64,000 nt of DNA from Mucidula mucida. Lineage: Eukaryota; Basidiomycota; Agaricomycetes; Agaricales; Physalacriaceae. The DNA lies in contig JADNYV010000090.1 in assembly GCA_015501055.1 (NCBI GenBank), positions 79,808 through 143,807 of the forward strand, in the 5' to 3' direction. Of the stretch, positions 32,441 to 44,700 are shown in pieces. The position numbers and the translations under genes are program-made. How positions within the stretch are numbered: position 1 is the first letter of the stretch; each line of letters begins with the position of its first letter. The notes under the pieces were generated by a model, which saw only the letters and a list, made by a program, of their open reading frames with translations, did not search any database and had not been told where the DNA came from.

Positions 32441-34501
32441 GACGGGAAGGCGGGTTGTCGATGCCTTTCCACATCTGATCCACGAAGTTTAAGTACTGGT
32501 CCTTCGGATAATATCTGGAACTCGAGGAGGACGCTTTGCTGAAGCTAGGTGGAGGGGAGCAGATCTGGGCAGTAAAAGTTTGGAACGACCGAGGAGCATC
32601 CGGAAAGAAATCCCGTTATTGAGCCGCAGATCTTGGCTCTCATACCTACACGTCTCTCTCCCATGTGGGTGCTAATCTGGATTGAATCGCGTCAAAGTGC
32701 TGGAGGCGAGAAGCAAAGCCTAGAAAAGGAAAACACGGGGTCGTGGCACGCGCGCGTCATATCACCCCGGTCCCTTGTGCCTCGTTTCAACAATCGGGTC
32801 TTTTCTGGTTTCCACCTCTCGCTCTGCAGCACTCCCCTAGCTGCCATCTTTCAACTTCGTGGCTCTTTCCGTGCCTCGCGTAGTTTGACCTGCGAGGTGT
32901 CATTCCAGCCTTTCCAACTCACACTGTCTCTTACAGGCGCCTCTCTCGTCTAAAGCTTCCTTCTCGGTGAAATTATGAACAGTTCCTGTCGAACATTCCC
33001 AAAATACACTATTCATACCCATCTACCAACCTCGTGATACTCTTACGGAGGCCTGCATCCTTTTGTAACCCCCTCAGCTGCTTCGATGAGGTCAATGCCT
33101 TGTTCTTCAAATGGGTCGGTATTGCAAGCGGCCCGTTGCAAGGGCAGCGTTAGCTTGAAATCATCTGAATCGATTCTTTCTTTTCCATACCCGTTTACCG
33201 CCAAGAGAACTTGAACCGAGTAGTCTCTTCTACGGGTCATTCTCATCCGTTATGGCGAGTCAGCCCCAGTATCGCTAAATGCGCGCCTATTTTGACGTTT
33301 TTAGTTCAGGCAACGATGGAGCCGTAAGTGCTTCTGGTACATGACCCGCCTATTACGAGTTGTTCAGCTTAGAATAGAATGACTCGAAGTGGTAGACAGA
33401 GTCTTTCATGCGCGTATAGATGTTTAGTCGTGGTTGCGAATCTCGAAATATGCGCGCTAAATTGACGGAAGGAATGATTCATCTGTGCTACCTTTGTGTC
33501 CAATGAAAGGTGCAAGTGACTGCGAAATGCTTTATTAAGACTACCCATAGACTCTGTATCTAACGTTACACCCGTATCTATTGGTTAGACTAATGTCCAT
33601 GCAACGGAGGAACTTGGGCAAAGTCGGTCACGATCTTCGCAAGCAATTCAAAGAACTGGATAGCAAAGAAGGGTAGGTAACTCCGAGCAATCATGTAGAA
33701 GGTTACTGGATAACTTTAGAGTTGTCGCCAACTTTAGATGCGTGTAATTTATAGAGACAGAATCACGCGACTGTCGGTCTCGATGATCGCCAGCTGAAGA
33801 CACACTGATGTGAGAAACTATCACTATCTATGTCCGAAGAGTCCCGAAAAACAAATCACTGCTTGTCGTCTTATTCACAAGACGAGAGTTATCCAGATAA
33901 TCCACCACCTCCATGGCCACCGCGACAACGAAATGTGCTCAGACCCTCAAACAAGGAGCGACGTGGAACCCCGAAATGCCCTTCACACGACGGTCTTCGT
34001 TCATTGCCTTCGAGAGATTGACGGCCAGAAGGTGCCAGTCGTCCTGGCCTCGAGTATGAATTCGTGCAAACTTGAATAGCTGGCCCCAGCGTGCTCTGCT
34101 AGGGAGTATATGTGATGATATCGCGTTTACTTTTGTATCTACGACGTCGGACTAGCGGGCATCTCCTTAGTACCAAGATGTAGGCGGTAGCATCTTCTGG
34201 CACAGCGCAGTTACTCATAGTTGAACCGGGCCGTAGAATACAGGTACACGCAAAAATAGCTGCCATCCTGACTTCCGCCTGTATATATAATCGATCTCTT
34301 TCCAGAGGCAGCAGTACTCATCTCCGCCACATAAGCACCGATTACTCTGCGTAGATAGAAGAACATTTATTCGTATTCCGTGGCCGGGACTCAAGATGGG
34401 GAAAGCAAAAGGTCGCCGTACCGGTCATATAAATTTGTGGATGGAGCGATAAACGAGAACATGACACGTAGCCTGTACATTAGAATAGCCGCAGGAACGC
34501 A
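32441..34501. other. GH7 copy 1 promoter and spacer
   Basis: Positions 32441 to about 33010 match the promoter of copy 4 (61680-62257), including CACGGGGTCGTG and TACTTAAAC (bottom strand). Beyond 33010 no gene is supported. A minus-strand frame at 33246-33043 (MRMTRRRDYSVQVLLAVNGY) is too short and isolated to call. Confidence 0.55.
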
Positions 34502-35964
34502 CTAATGGCCGAATGTCGAGTTAAGAGGACCAAACCTAATGTTGGAATATGTGACCTGCGCGTTCGCGTTCTGTGACTCGACATCTGTGGGCTTCCCCGA
34601 GCTCGTAGATCATGTTCCACGAGCGATACCGGGTTGAGAAGCATCAGCGTCGGTGGGGTAGTTACTGTCGAGCCACAGCATGTTGACGGCGTGGTCGTCC
34701 CATAGACTCAAGACCAAGGCCATTCCGTTCTGGAGCGCTTGGCCCATCTTGTTAAGGCCGCCGCGCTGCTCGAACGAGTTGGTATCGCCAAACAAGCTTT
34801 TCTGCGCATTGCAGTAGCTGTCCGTCACCGAGTTGTACGACGTCAACCCGGTGAAAGTGGAGAATGAATTGGGGATGACCTTTCCGTTCTGGACGTAGAA
34901 GCGGCGGATCTCGCTGAGCGCTCCGTTGGCAGACCCGTCAGCGGTGATGAACTGGGTGACGAGCGTGAACTTGGAGTTGGTGTTACAGTCATGCCTGGGC
35001 CATAAAAGTCTTTTACGCCTTGGCGGAAGGAATTGAAATCGCAGCCATCCTTGTCGCAGATACCACCGTAGCGGTTGTCGCCGTCACCGCAGTCGTAGCC
35101 GGAGCAGCGGGTCTGGCCGGTGGAGGTGCAGACGTGGGGGGTGTAAGCGGAGGAGATAGAGTTGGCTTCCCAGATATCCATCTCGTCGCAGCAGGATCCG
35201 TACGTGCCTGAGCCGGCATTGGTGTCGTTGGGTGACGCGGACCAGCCTCGACATTGGCCTACAGTACACGTTTCGTAAAAATATCTGTAACAATCGAAAA
35301 TGCTAGTTACCTGACCGTTAATGAACTTAATATCATGAGGGCACTGAGAGTCACAGTAGCCCGTTCCATAGCGTGCACCGGCCTTGTTCGTCGAGTACTT
35401 CGACTTGCCGCCATCTTTGTCCATGGAGACAAAGTAGACAGCGCCGTTAAGACCACAAGGAAGCTGCGAAACGTCCACGTCGAAGGTGAACTCCTGATTC
35501 TTCAGGCTGAACATCTGGTAATTGTCCTGGTCCTGCATCAGGTACACGCGAGAACCGATGTTTTTCTGCTGAGACGTGGTAACAAATTTGAGAGTGAGAG
35601 CGTTGCCGCTGGTCGTGATACCATAAGTGCCGGCGTAGTCTGCGCCGTCAAGAGCGCAATTCGCAGCGCAAGCGGTGTTGTTCGGGCAGGTCGAAGAGTT
35701 CACGTATTTCCCGTGTAGCAATTGGTATAGTTGTTAGTGAAGCCAGCGCCAGTTGGAGTCAAGCACAACCGAACGTGACTGTAATCCCGTTAGACAAACC
35801 AAGGAAAGTCGGATATGAACGCCCACCTGGGTTGTGCAGCTCCCTCCGGCAGAGCATTGTTGAACTGTCAACGATGGATGGGTTTCCGCGGTGTAATTTC
35901 CGATTTGCTGGCCGAGGGCGGCAGCAGCAAGGGTACAACAGACGAGGGCGATCGCGTTGAACAT
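34502..35964 (-). pseudogene. GH7 cellobiohydrolase, copy 2 (decayed)
   Basis: Same gene plan as copies 1 and 3: signal peptide [18 protein letters not shown], exon 1 at 35964-35827, intron 1 of 48 nt, catalytic EMDIWEANS. It is most similar to copy 3 ([20 protein letters not shown]). Damage seen: a small deletion after NWRWLH near 35740 that shifts into an early stop; loss of one G near 35708; loss of one C near 34993 that shifts the frame; and a Cys codon changed to TGA (RGT, then stop) near 34610. The core promoter reads TACTTGAGA where the other three copies read TACTTAAA. Several lesions together argue for a true pseudogene, though single-base losses could be sequence error. Confidence 0.85.
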
Positions 35965-37002
35965 GAGGAGAGAGGCGATTGTCGATGGATGTCACCAGAA
36001 GCCATGAAGTCTCAAGTAGTAAATGTTCGCGGAGAATATTTGGAGCACATCCAGAATGCTCGCACCTTTGAGACGCAGAGCGGTGGCTTGAAACGTTCGT
36101 TAGCGCGAAACATTTCAATGGCAACCGAGGACAATCCGGTCTGTAATTCCGTTGTTGAACCGCCATGTATTATCCCCAGTCAGAGATATACACTTCCAAC
36201 GCTTCCTTTTGTTCGGGTTTGTTGAGTCGCGTTCGACTAGTGAAGGTAAGAAGTCAGGACCAGAATAGGAACAACACGGGGTCGTGTCCGTTATGATCAG
36301 TCCCTGGTGCCTGATTCAGAACGACTCGTCTCCTCCTCCCTCCACTGTATCCTACCGTCGACACTCTGTTCCAAGATACGTGTGCGAAAGGATGAACCTG
36401 CTCAAATTGCACATTGTCAATCGTCCTGCTCTCGCATCGTTCCCGCTTTCAAAAGCCCGACTTTCTCCGGTCTGGATCCTGCTCATCACTTCGATGTCTT
36501 CAATTACAGTTTAGCGCCCCATATATCACTTGCTTCTCGGCATAATTTCTACCTGCGCGTTCCAATGGCATGGTCCCCGAGATACATTTGCAGGGCCTCT
36601 CATGACTTTGTGCAGGGGATTTCGCGCTACTATGACCCCGTCACCTGCTAGGGCAACGATAACTTCTGATGACTTTCAATTGGTACGGTTAGATTTCGTA
36701 GCAAGCTCTTTGATCTTGTTGTTCAATTGAAAGATGAACCCGAGCGTTTTGTATGGTTCATATCGTCGCTGCCAACGACTCATCTAAGTTGATAACGGCG
36801 TTTTGAAGCGCGGATTTTCTGTTTCGAGACGATCCCTTCTATACTACAAACACAAATATATTACCTATCACGCAGTCATAAATCAGGTCTTTTCTCGCAT
36901 CTCTAGAGTACTTCAGACAACGAGCCCAACTTCAAACACAGACGCCGGTGTATACGTCGTCGAGCCTGATACATTGGTCTAGAAGCAGAGTGGCCACTTA
37001 AG
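35965..37002. other. GH7 copy 2 upstream region
   Basis: Holds the CACGGGGTCGTG block near 36275 and scattered similarity to the copy 1 promoter. No gene is seen. Confidence 0.45.
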
Positions 37003-38472
37003 TCATTGTGGTACGCAGGCATCAAAAGAATTCCTCACGTTCTTATCCGCAAATATGATCTCCGTGTTTACTGGCTCTGCCGAGGGCCTCGTCGGCTGTT
37101 TTGGCAAATCCGACATCGAGATTGGCTCGGTGTTGAATTTCTGACGCAGGTGCTCCCTACTGTTCACTACGAAGATGACTGTGAGCGAGTAGACATAGCG
37201 TACACCATTTACTCATACAGTTTGCTAGGAGACTGTTGAAGTAGACTGAAATTTCCTGAGTTATATTAGTCATCACCAAGAAACATGAACGCACGCTTAT
37301 TTAACGAGAAGTATACGGCGATGTAGATGAACTTGTCAGGCCAGATGGTGAACTAATTGAATTTCAGAACGCGAAGAAAAAGTTTGGAAAATCTTACAGT
37401 TATGAAGCACGCCACAGCGCAAACACTAACCCAAAGGTCAGTGCGAAGCGCCCTGCACCCAGTAGTTATATTTGGGTTACGCACGTTGTTAGTAGGCCTA
37501 GTGAAGGCTGCATGTAAATAAGGACAGCTAGGGCGTAAATGCACGTACAGGTGTTGATAGCATATACAATCAGATAGTTGATGACATTCTTCGTGCTAGG
37601 AGAAGGACAGAGAAAGCTCAGCAGAAGGTAGGTCGTGAAGCGTTTGGGTACGCACGAAGCGAACGATGTCCTGCTTTTGTACAGGACAGTGCACAACGTG
37701 GATGCAATTGCGATATCCGCCAACACCTCACCACCGAACGAGATGTAGAGTGTAGCCTACGGCTTTGTTAGAAAAGGCGAAAGCAAATCAGGTTCGTACT
37801 GACAGAGTTCTGGTCCACTTTTGAAAAGTCGAGATCCGTCGAGGTCAGCGACTGAATCGCGAATGCTGGCGGGGATGAGAACACGAGCCTGAGAGGTTAC
37901 TATGGAATCCCACCAAAGCCGCACGCTAATGGTTCATGATTGAGAGCCGAGTAGGGCACCCGCAAAAGCAAAAAACGTACAGAAGGATATGAGAGATAGT
38001 ACGATCTGTTCGTGACGTTGAGCATCCCCGACCTTCATCAACGTTGCAGAAAAACTTACAATCGTTGAACAGACCATGACGGCGAGAGTCTTGCCGCGTG
38101 TTATCACTGTCGGTGATTATTCATACGAGTTCCAGCTCAGAGCCTTCGAACATACAGAGCGTCCATATACGCTTCACGAATACTCTACAGCAATATGAGA
38201 AGAGACATCCGGAGGCCGGCCACTTAAAGACGTACAGTTGAATCAGAATTTCGCTAATGTTCTGTGGTCGTCATACATCTAAATTCTATAACTCGAACAG
38301 AGATTGATAGCTTACCGAGACGAAGACTTGTGCCACGAAGCTCCTGCCCGTAATTAAGTACTCGTGGCTTACTACAAGAACGTGATATTTACGTACCATG
38401 TAGGTCGAAGAAGTTCGATAGGATTGAAGTAATTGGTTACCATGTAAAAATAGCAGCCATGGGTTATCAGCG
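37003..38472 (-). pseudogene. DUF6534 membrane protein, 3' part
   Basis: DUF6534 proteins are multi-pass fungal membrane proteins of unknown function. This part resumes at the insertion site with HGCYFYMVTNYFNPIELLRP, then short exons WSFVAQVFVS, NISEILIQL, VFVKRIWTL, ITRGKTLAVMVCSTI and LSLISFCTFFAFAG. The family's hallmark region follows (FGGEVLADIAIASTLCTVLY, KSRTSF, VINYLIVYAINT), then DKFIYIAVYFSLNK and the conserved KLYFNSLLAN. A hydrophilic tail ends at 37003. Exons are separated by many introns of about 50 nt. Apart from the retrotransposon between its two halves, no stop is required within the recognised exons. Confidence 0.75.
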
Positions 38473-38728
38473 TGTGGCGTTAGCGAGGTGACTCGGTAGC
38501 GTCACACGAGAGCTTGTCGAACTGAGAGACCGTGTAGAATAATCCTCGATTCGAGTACTAGAGAACTAGGACAATTGTAGCGGCTTTATATATAAGTAGA
38601 GAGTCCGAGTCGGGTGCGACTCGGACGACGAAAGGATTAAAATGATATACGGGCGTACGGTAAGTAAGAGAGAGAGAGAAAACAATATAGACGCCGGCGG
38701 TGACCAGATTATGTCACTATTCGCTACA
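38473..38728 (-). repeat. 3' LTR of element B
   Basis: A 256-bp LTR containing a TTTATATATAAG TATA element and an AG-rich run. It matches 48488-48743 throughout. Confidence 0.92.
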
Positions 38729-38759
38729 CACGCCCTCCGGGACTTCGATCCGAAGTTCC

Positions 38760-41735
38760 TTACTCACGTCCCACCATCTCCTCGTTGTAGTTTTCCAACT
38801 TGTCCTCGTCGTCTCCATCTCCATCCATCTCTGCATCCTCGGTGACTTGCGGAAGAGGAACGAACGCAGGGGCAGCAGGGTCCAGACCACCCTGAAGAGT
38901 AATCGTGCCGACGACAGGGACCGCGGGACCGGTAGTGCTGCCCGATCCGGAGGCAGACGCGACTTGGTTGGAATTGGATATAGTCGCGTCCTTGGTACGG
39001 GGTGCCGTGATGGTGTTGGATGGCTGGATGCACGACTCGGGGAATGGGAGACGACTGCGCTGGTGGATCCTTGGAACGCGCCCTCCGTTCATGCGGCTAG
39101 CCAATTGCGCGTCGTCGATTTCCTGCTTCCTTTCCTTCTGCAACTTCCTTCCCATCGAAATCCTCATCTTAAACTTCTGCTCCCTTTCCTCCTTTTCCAA
39201 CAACAACTGCGTCACCATCTTCCTCAAGCGCTCCAACTCCTCCTGGTCAACGCGAGCCTGGGTTACTTTGGCGGGTAGTGGTGGAAGAAGGTCGTCGATG
39301 GTGACAGGACCGTTGTTGGGGACAATGACGGTTCCGTCGCGTTTAATGGTGGAGAGTTGTTTGAGGATGGTGGGGTCGTCGTTATACTGGACGCGGAAGA
39401 AGCGACTGCCGTGAGGACGAGCATACGTGGCCGGCCAGCTACCTCCTCTAGCCACGTCGCGGGCAATGACTTCTTCGTCGGCGATACCCTGGAGCTGGGC
39501 GCGGACCCAGTATTCATACACGCCCGAGTTGCCATGTACCAAGAGTCCATGAGGACCAAGGCACATAATATGGGCGTGTCCGTTGTATCTGGCATCGACT
39601 GGGGCCATGTTGCGACGAGTGTAGGTGGTGTGGTGACGAGGTTTGGGTGGTAGAGAGGCGATGTGGATAGAGAGGTCGTCGAGTAGATCGGTGATGAAGG
39701 CGGGGATGGATTGTTTGACTGATAGAGGTGCTGTGCTCTGGGATTTCGACTTCCCAGAACCACGACCTTTATAGCACCGGGATGAATGGTGAGCGGGCGG
39801 ACATCTTCCGCATTTCCGTGGTGTGCTAACCGTCTCCATAGCTTGCAGGTCTACTTGTAAATCGCCTGTGTCAATACTATTGATCTTGTTTTTCAAATCC
39901 TTTGCGTGTTTAACTCCTTGGACTTCAAGATAATCCTGAAATGCGACGAATTTCTCGACGTCTCGGTAGGGAAGCCAGGTACGATCGCCTGCAGCCCATT
40001 CGACTTCAAATTTCGCACTCGTTCCTCGTCCACGATGATCCAGTATACTTTTCACTTGCCATTCGGGTTCTTTTTCTGTTGAGAACCCAAGCTGATCGTG
40101 TTTTCGTCCAGGGAACAACCTGTCATCATTTGGAACATGAACTCGAAGCCTCGACGCGTGGAAAACAGGATGAATTCCTCGTCGCTTCAAATCAGGCGGA
40201 AGCTCGACCCGGTAAGAGTTATTTCCAAAGTCTTCGAGAATTTCATATGGACCAATGTATTTAGGTATCAGCTTGCGAGCGAGTCCCTTCGGAAACTTGA
40301 TGTTCTCCGCGGATAGGTAGACTAGGTCACTTTTTTCAAACGGAGCGGGGCGCCGTCTACGATTAGCGTCGCGAATTTGCTTCACGCGGGCAGCAAGGAT
40401 CGCGTCATGCGCCTCGATAATTGCAGACTTGACTTGCAGAGCAAACTTTGTGACACCGGGGTATTTAGAATCTGTCGGTGAGTTCCAAATCATACTTCGA
40501 GGCATACGACCTGTATTGATGAAGAACGGCGCGTAGCCCGTGCTATCAGAACGAGCGGTATTGATTGCAAATTCAATACTCGGTAACTTCTGTACCCAAT
40601 CTTTCTGGTCGGGCGAAATACAGTTTCGTATCATCTGCGTGACTGTTCGGTTCGCTCGTTCAGTCGATCCATCAGTTTGGGGATGGTAAGCACTTGACAT
40701 CTTGAGATTGACGCCGAGGAGCTTATGGAGATGTTTCCAGAAGTTACTGGTGAACAAGACATCACGATCGGACACGATGTGGCGCGGTAAGCCGTGGTGT
40801 TTGTATATCTCCGCAAATATCAACTCAGCAATCTGGGCAGCTGTATAGTCCGTTCGACTAGGTATCAAGTGCACCATTCCAGACATCAAATCAATGACAA
40901 CCGTGAGCGAATTGAAAATGCCATCTCGGTTCTTGGACTCAGGCAGCGGACCGACAAAGTCAATGCCAATTGACTCCCATGGATACGAGGGTACTTCAAG
41001 CGAGTTGAGTAGCCCGTACGGTCGCTGATTGTTAGGCTTACTCCGTTTACAGGTAGCGCAACTATCACAGAACGCGTGTACATCATGATTTACGGTTTTC
41101 CACCATACATGATTACGCAGGTACGCGGTAGTTTTACTCGGTCCTAGATGAGCTAACAATGAGTGCGCTTCAGAGATGATAATCTCGCGTAGATTACGCC
41201 CATCGATGACGACTTTCTCAGGAATGCAAAGGAGATCTCGGCCTTGCTCCTGCAGATAGAGGAGTCCATCTCGAACAAGAAAGTTCTTAAACTCCTTTGG
41301 ACTCAAAATGATTTTGCTGAGCAAGGTATCTTTCGAATAGTTCAATTTCATGATCTCTAACAGATCTATTCCTAGGAGTTTCTCGTTCACAATGCCAACA
41401 AGTGAACTCTTCGGCGCAGATTCTGTTTCGACTGGACGTGCTTCCGGATTAGGCAAGTCTTTTTCCGGATTAGGAAGTGGCGAGTCGGTAAGTGAATTGT
41501 GTACACTCCCGCCCTCCATTCGTTCCTCTGGCGCTTTAGGGCCTTTGAGAACGAATTTCCCAACCATTCGCTTGGCAAACGCCTCAGACTCGGTCAGCGG
41601 TTTCGGCGCGCGAGCCGTCTTCGCGGACGGTTCCCACTGTGCCTTCGCACCGGTTTTGCTGCGTGTGGCCATTGCGTTGGCTTCAACGCCCACGTAAACT
41701 GGCATAGTGATGGCTAACGACGCCATATCAGACAC
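38760..41735 (-). CDS. Element B pol, integrase, chromodomain and C-terminal extension
   Basis: A 991-residue frame that should be continuous with the upstream gag-pol but is offset by one frame. An HHCC finger (SEAHSLLAHLGPSKT...CDSCATCKRS) lies near residue 195. The integrase core has the expected acidic residues (IGIDFVGPLP; IVSDRDVLFTSNFW; HPQTDGSTERAN). A chromodomain-like segment (EWQVKSILDHRGRGTSAKFE, VEWAAGDRTWLPY) lies near residues 565-600. About 390 further residues follow: Cys/His-poor YNGHAHIMCLGPHGLLVHGN, YARPHGSRFFRVQYNDDPTI, a Glu/Lys coiled coil (QEELERLRKMVTQLLLEKEE) and an acidic end. Integrase joins element cDNA to host DNA, and chromodomains steer some chromoviruses to heterochromatin. 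Confidence 0.85.
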   Translation of the reverse strand: MSDMASLAITMPVYVGVEANAMATRSKTGAKAQWEPSAKTARAPKPLTESEAFAKRMVGKFVLKGPKAPEERMEGGSVHNSLTDSPLPNPEKDLPNPEARPVETESAPKSSLVGIVNEKLLGIDLLEIMKLNYSKDTLLSKIILSPKEFKNFLVRDGLLYLQEQGRDLLCIPEKVVIDGRNLREIIISEAHSLLAHLGPSKTTAYLRNHVWWKTVNHDVHAFCDSCATCKRSKPNNQRPYGLLNSLEVPSYPWESIGIDFVGPLPESKNRDGIFNSLTVVIDLMSGMVHLIPSRTDYTAAQIAELIFAEIYKHHGLPRHIVSDRDVLFTSNFWKHLHKLLGVNLKMSSAYHPQTDGSTERANRTVTQMIRNCISPDQKDWVQKLPSIEFAINTARSDSTGYAPFFINTGRMPRSMIWNSPTDSKYPGVTKFALQVKSAIIEAHDAILAARVKQIRDANRRRRPAPFEKSDLVYLSAENIKFPKGLARKLIPKYIGPYEILEDFGNNSYRVELPPDLKRRGIHPVFHASRLRVHVPNDDRLFPGRKHDQLGFSTEKEPEWQVKSILDHRGRGTSAKFEVEWAAGDRTWLPYRDVEKFVAFQDYLEVQGVKHAKDLKNKINSIDTGDLQVDLQAMETVSTPRKCGRCPPAHHSSRCYKGRGSGKSKSQSTAPLSVKQSIPAFITDLLDDLSIHIASLPPKPRHHTTYTRRNMAPVDARYNGHAHIMCLGPHGLLVHGNSGVYEYWVRAQLQGIADEEVIARDVARGGSWPATYARPHGSRFFRVQYNDDPTILKQLSTIKRDGTVIVPNNGPVTIDDLLPPLPAKVTQARVDQEELERLRKMVTQLLLEKEEREQKFKMRISMGRKLQKERKQEIDDAQLASRMNGGRVPRIHQRSRLPFPESCIQPSNTITAPRTKDATISNSNQVASASGSGSTTGPAVPVVGTITLQGGLDPAAPAFVPLPQVTEDAEMDGDGDDEDKLENYNEEMVGRE

Positions 41736-44700
41736 AGGATGGTCCTCGTCGTGACGTGCATACTCTGATGGTGCGCGTTCCGTCCCGGTGCGTCGTTCGA
41801 GTATATCCGCGACAGGGCATCACTCAAGACGTTTTCAGCACCGGGAACGTAGACGACCTCGAAGTCAAAGTCGGACAAGGACTCCATCCAACGGGCCTGG
41901 CGTCCCGACAGGTTCTTCTGCTTTAGAAGGTGAATTAACGATTTATGATCTGTATACCACTTAAAGTGACAACCTTGCAGGACATCGCGATACCGCTTCA
42001 TGGTTTCAACACCAGCGAACATTTCCAGCTCGTGAACCGGATAGTTCTGCTGGGCCGGATTCAACTTGGCAGAATAGAATGCGGCGATCGCGGCGGTCTT
42101 CCAGTCATCGCCTTGGCTAACGACGCCTGAAATTCCAGTGCTGCATGCGTCGGTTACGATGTTGATTGTCGCCTCATCGGGACCATAACGTAGAGGTTTA
42201 CGATGGTGATTACGGTAAGCCTCAACGTACTCTTTAACTTCAAGAAATGCGCGCTGATGAGTCTCGTTCCAGCGGAACGGAACCTCCTTCGACGTGAGAC
42301 TATGCAGGACTCCCATCGGAATACGGACATTCGCAACATTATCAGCAAGGTACCCGACTGCACCAAGGAAACCCTGTAAGAGTTCCTTACTTGTCGGAAC
42401 CTTCCAAGTCTTGACACTATCCACTTTAGCTGGATCCATTCGGATCCCCGCACCATCAATGATATGGCCAAGAATGTGAAGTTCTTTGGGCATTATCTGA
42501 CATTTCTTCTTACTGAGGTAAAATTTCTCCCGATGCAGTATGTCAAACACAATCTTACAATGTTTGATGTGATCTTCCAGAGTATCGGAGTATACCACGA
42601 TATCATCAAGGTACACGTCGACGAACACGCCGAGATATGGCGAGAACGTGTGGTTCATCAATGCCTGACATGTCGCCGGACCATTGGTATCACCTTGGAC
42701 CAGTACCAGGCTCTCAATCACGCCGTCGGGTGTGGTGATCCCGTTACGATGTACGTGAGCATCAATGGTGCGCATCTGCTCATAACCACTCTGTAGGTCG
42801 AACATCGAGACGTACTTGTGGCCGGCAACGCGCCAGAGCATCGTCGGGATTGCAGGTAAGGGTGCAGACATCTTTACAGTATTTGCATTCCGCTCACGAA
42901 AGTCCACAACGCAGCGCAGTTCTGGTTGATCTTTCGGCCGATGCGGCTTGTAGATACAGAGCATGGGAACCGTGTTACGTGCGGTAGACACGCGCCACCG
43001 TCCCGTGGCAATATAATCATTCTTCTTCTGAATCCATTGTGCTTTCAAGGCTTCAGGACACCGCGACGGTCGCCAAGAGTAGACCTTGTTCTCGTCTATG
43101 AGAGGAACCTCATGGTTGATAGCTCGGAGCGGCGGTAATAGTGTCTTCGCCGCGTCGACAAACAGCGGGTCAGCATACTCCAGAAGATGCTGTCGGACAT
43201 CCTCCAGCCGTTCTTCGCTAAGTTCCGCTATCCGAGCATCAATCTGGCTCACATTAACACCTTCTATAGGCACGGAGACTTCACTCCCAATGTTCAGGTG
43301 ATACTCATTGACTCCAAACGACACCTTGTGCTGAAACAGGAAAGGTGTTCCCAGAATCAAGTCATAATTCGCCAGGTTAATTATATCAAAGTAACGTTGT
43401 TCCCGAATACCCTGATATTCGAACAGTGCTCTCGTGCCATGATTAATCTTCGAGCGTGATCCCTGTACCGCCAGATGTAATGCGAGTGGTTTCTCCAGTT
43501 GTATCTTCTTAACACAAAGCTGATCTGCCAATGTAGTGGACATAAAGTCACCAAGCGAACCAGAGTCCACCAAGGCACGAGCAGTATGCCCTCCAATCTG
43601 GACTGCAATAACGAGTGGGCGGGGCACCAAACGTTTAAAGTCACGTGCGGATCCTGCATTCCTCTCGATTGCGCCGACATACAGATGATCGACAGGGTCA
43701 TCCTCAGTCTCGAAGTAGAAGTCAGGATCGGACCAGAATTCGGCGCGACTACAATGAGTACGCAGCTTCTCGATCTGTCGCATCCACCAGTTCCCGAGCG
43801 ATAGGCGAGAGTTCAAGATCTCCGTCCAATTAATATAGAACGTCATCTGGAGCCTAGTGTCCGTGATGCTGAACACAGTTCCTTCAACGTCACAGAACTC
43901 TACGTCGAAGCGTGAACGCGAATGAACCCATTGGTTCAGGAACTCACGGACCAGGCCAAGAAGAACATCTCCACCCGCTTTGGGGAACATCGTGTATGGC
44001 AACGGAAGCGACTGCTGATTAGCCATGCGGAACCGGTACATCCAGTACCACACGGACAACTCCTGACCTTTCAGAGCATCAACAGGGATCTTGACACCCG
44101 CGGAAGTACCATCAGGTAGGTCTTCATCATGATAGCTGTCAACCAGCACATATTCATTACTTGATATGTTGTATAGGCTGAAACGAGAGTCATCGTCTGG
44201 CGTATCTGGATCGCCGGGATAAGGTCCGCCTCGCTCCAAATCTTCAAGGTGAAAATCACTCAGAAGTGGCCCAATCCACCGGTGAGTCCATTTTTCAATG
44301 TCCTCCTCAGTAAACATATTGAAGAAAGGCTCAGACTCCCAGTAGTCACGTATAACGGGTCGTTCCGTCAGCTGGGGAAGCAGTTGAGGTTCAAATGCCT
44401 TTGGTAAGTCATCTAGATCATTAATCAACATATGATTAAGTTGAATCTGTGTCTGATCTTCCACAGACGATGCTTCGCGATTGAGACGTTCAGTCTCTGT
44501 CACGTCAAACCGAATACTCGCGGCACGGAGGCCAGGAGGCGCTGTGCGACTTCCAGAGGCGGAGTTCCGAGTTGGACAGTTCCTTGAGACGTGTCCAGTC
44601 TCATGGCACTCAAAACACCTTCCTTCTGCAATGTGCTCATCACGCTCCTTCTGCGAGAGACGGTTTGGCTGGGCAGAATTGCCACCTTTCTTCCCTTTGT

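Noticed and set aside
38700..39414. Plus-strand frames opposite the end of element B pol
   Set aside because: Antisense shadows of the integrase-side frame, with no independent evidence.
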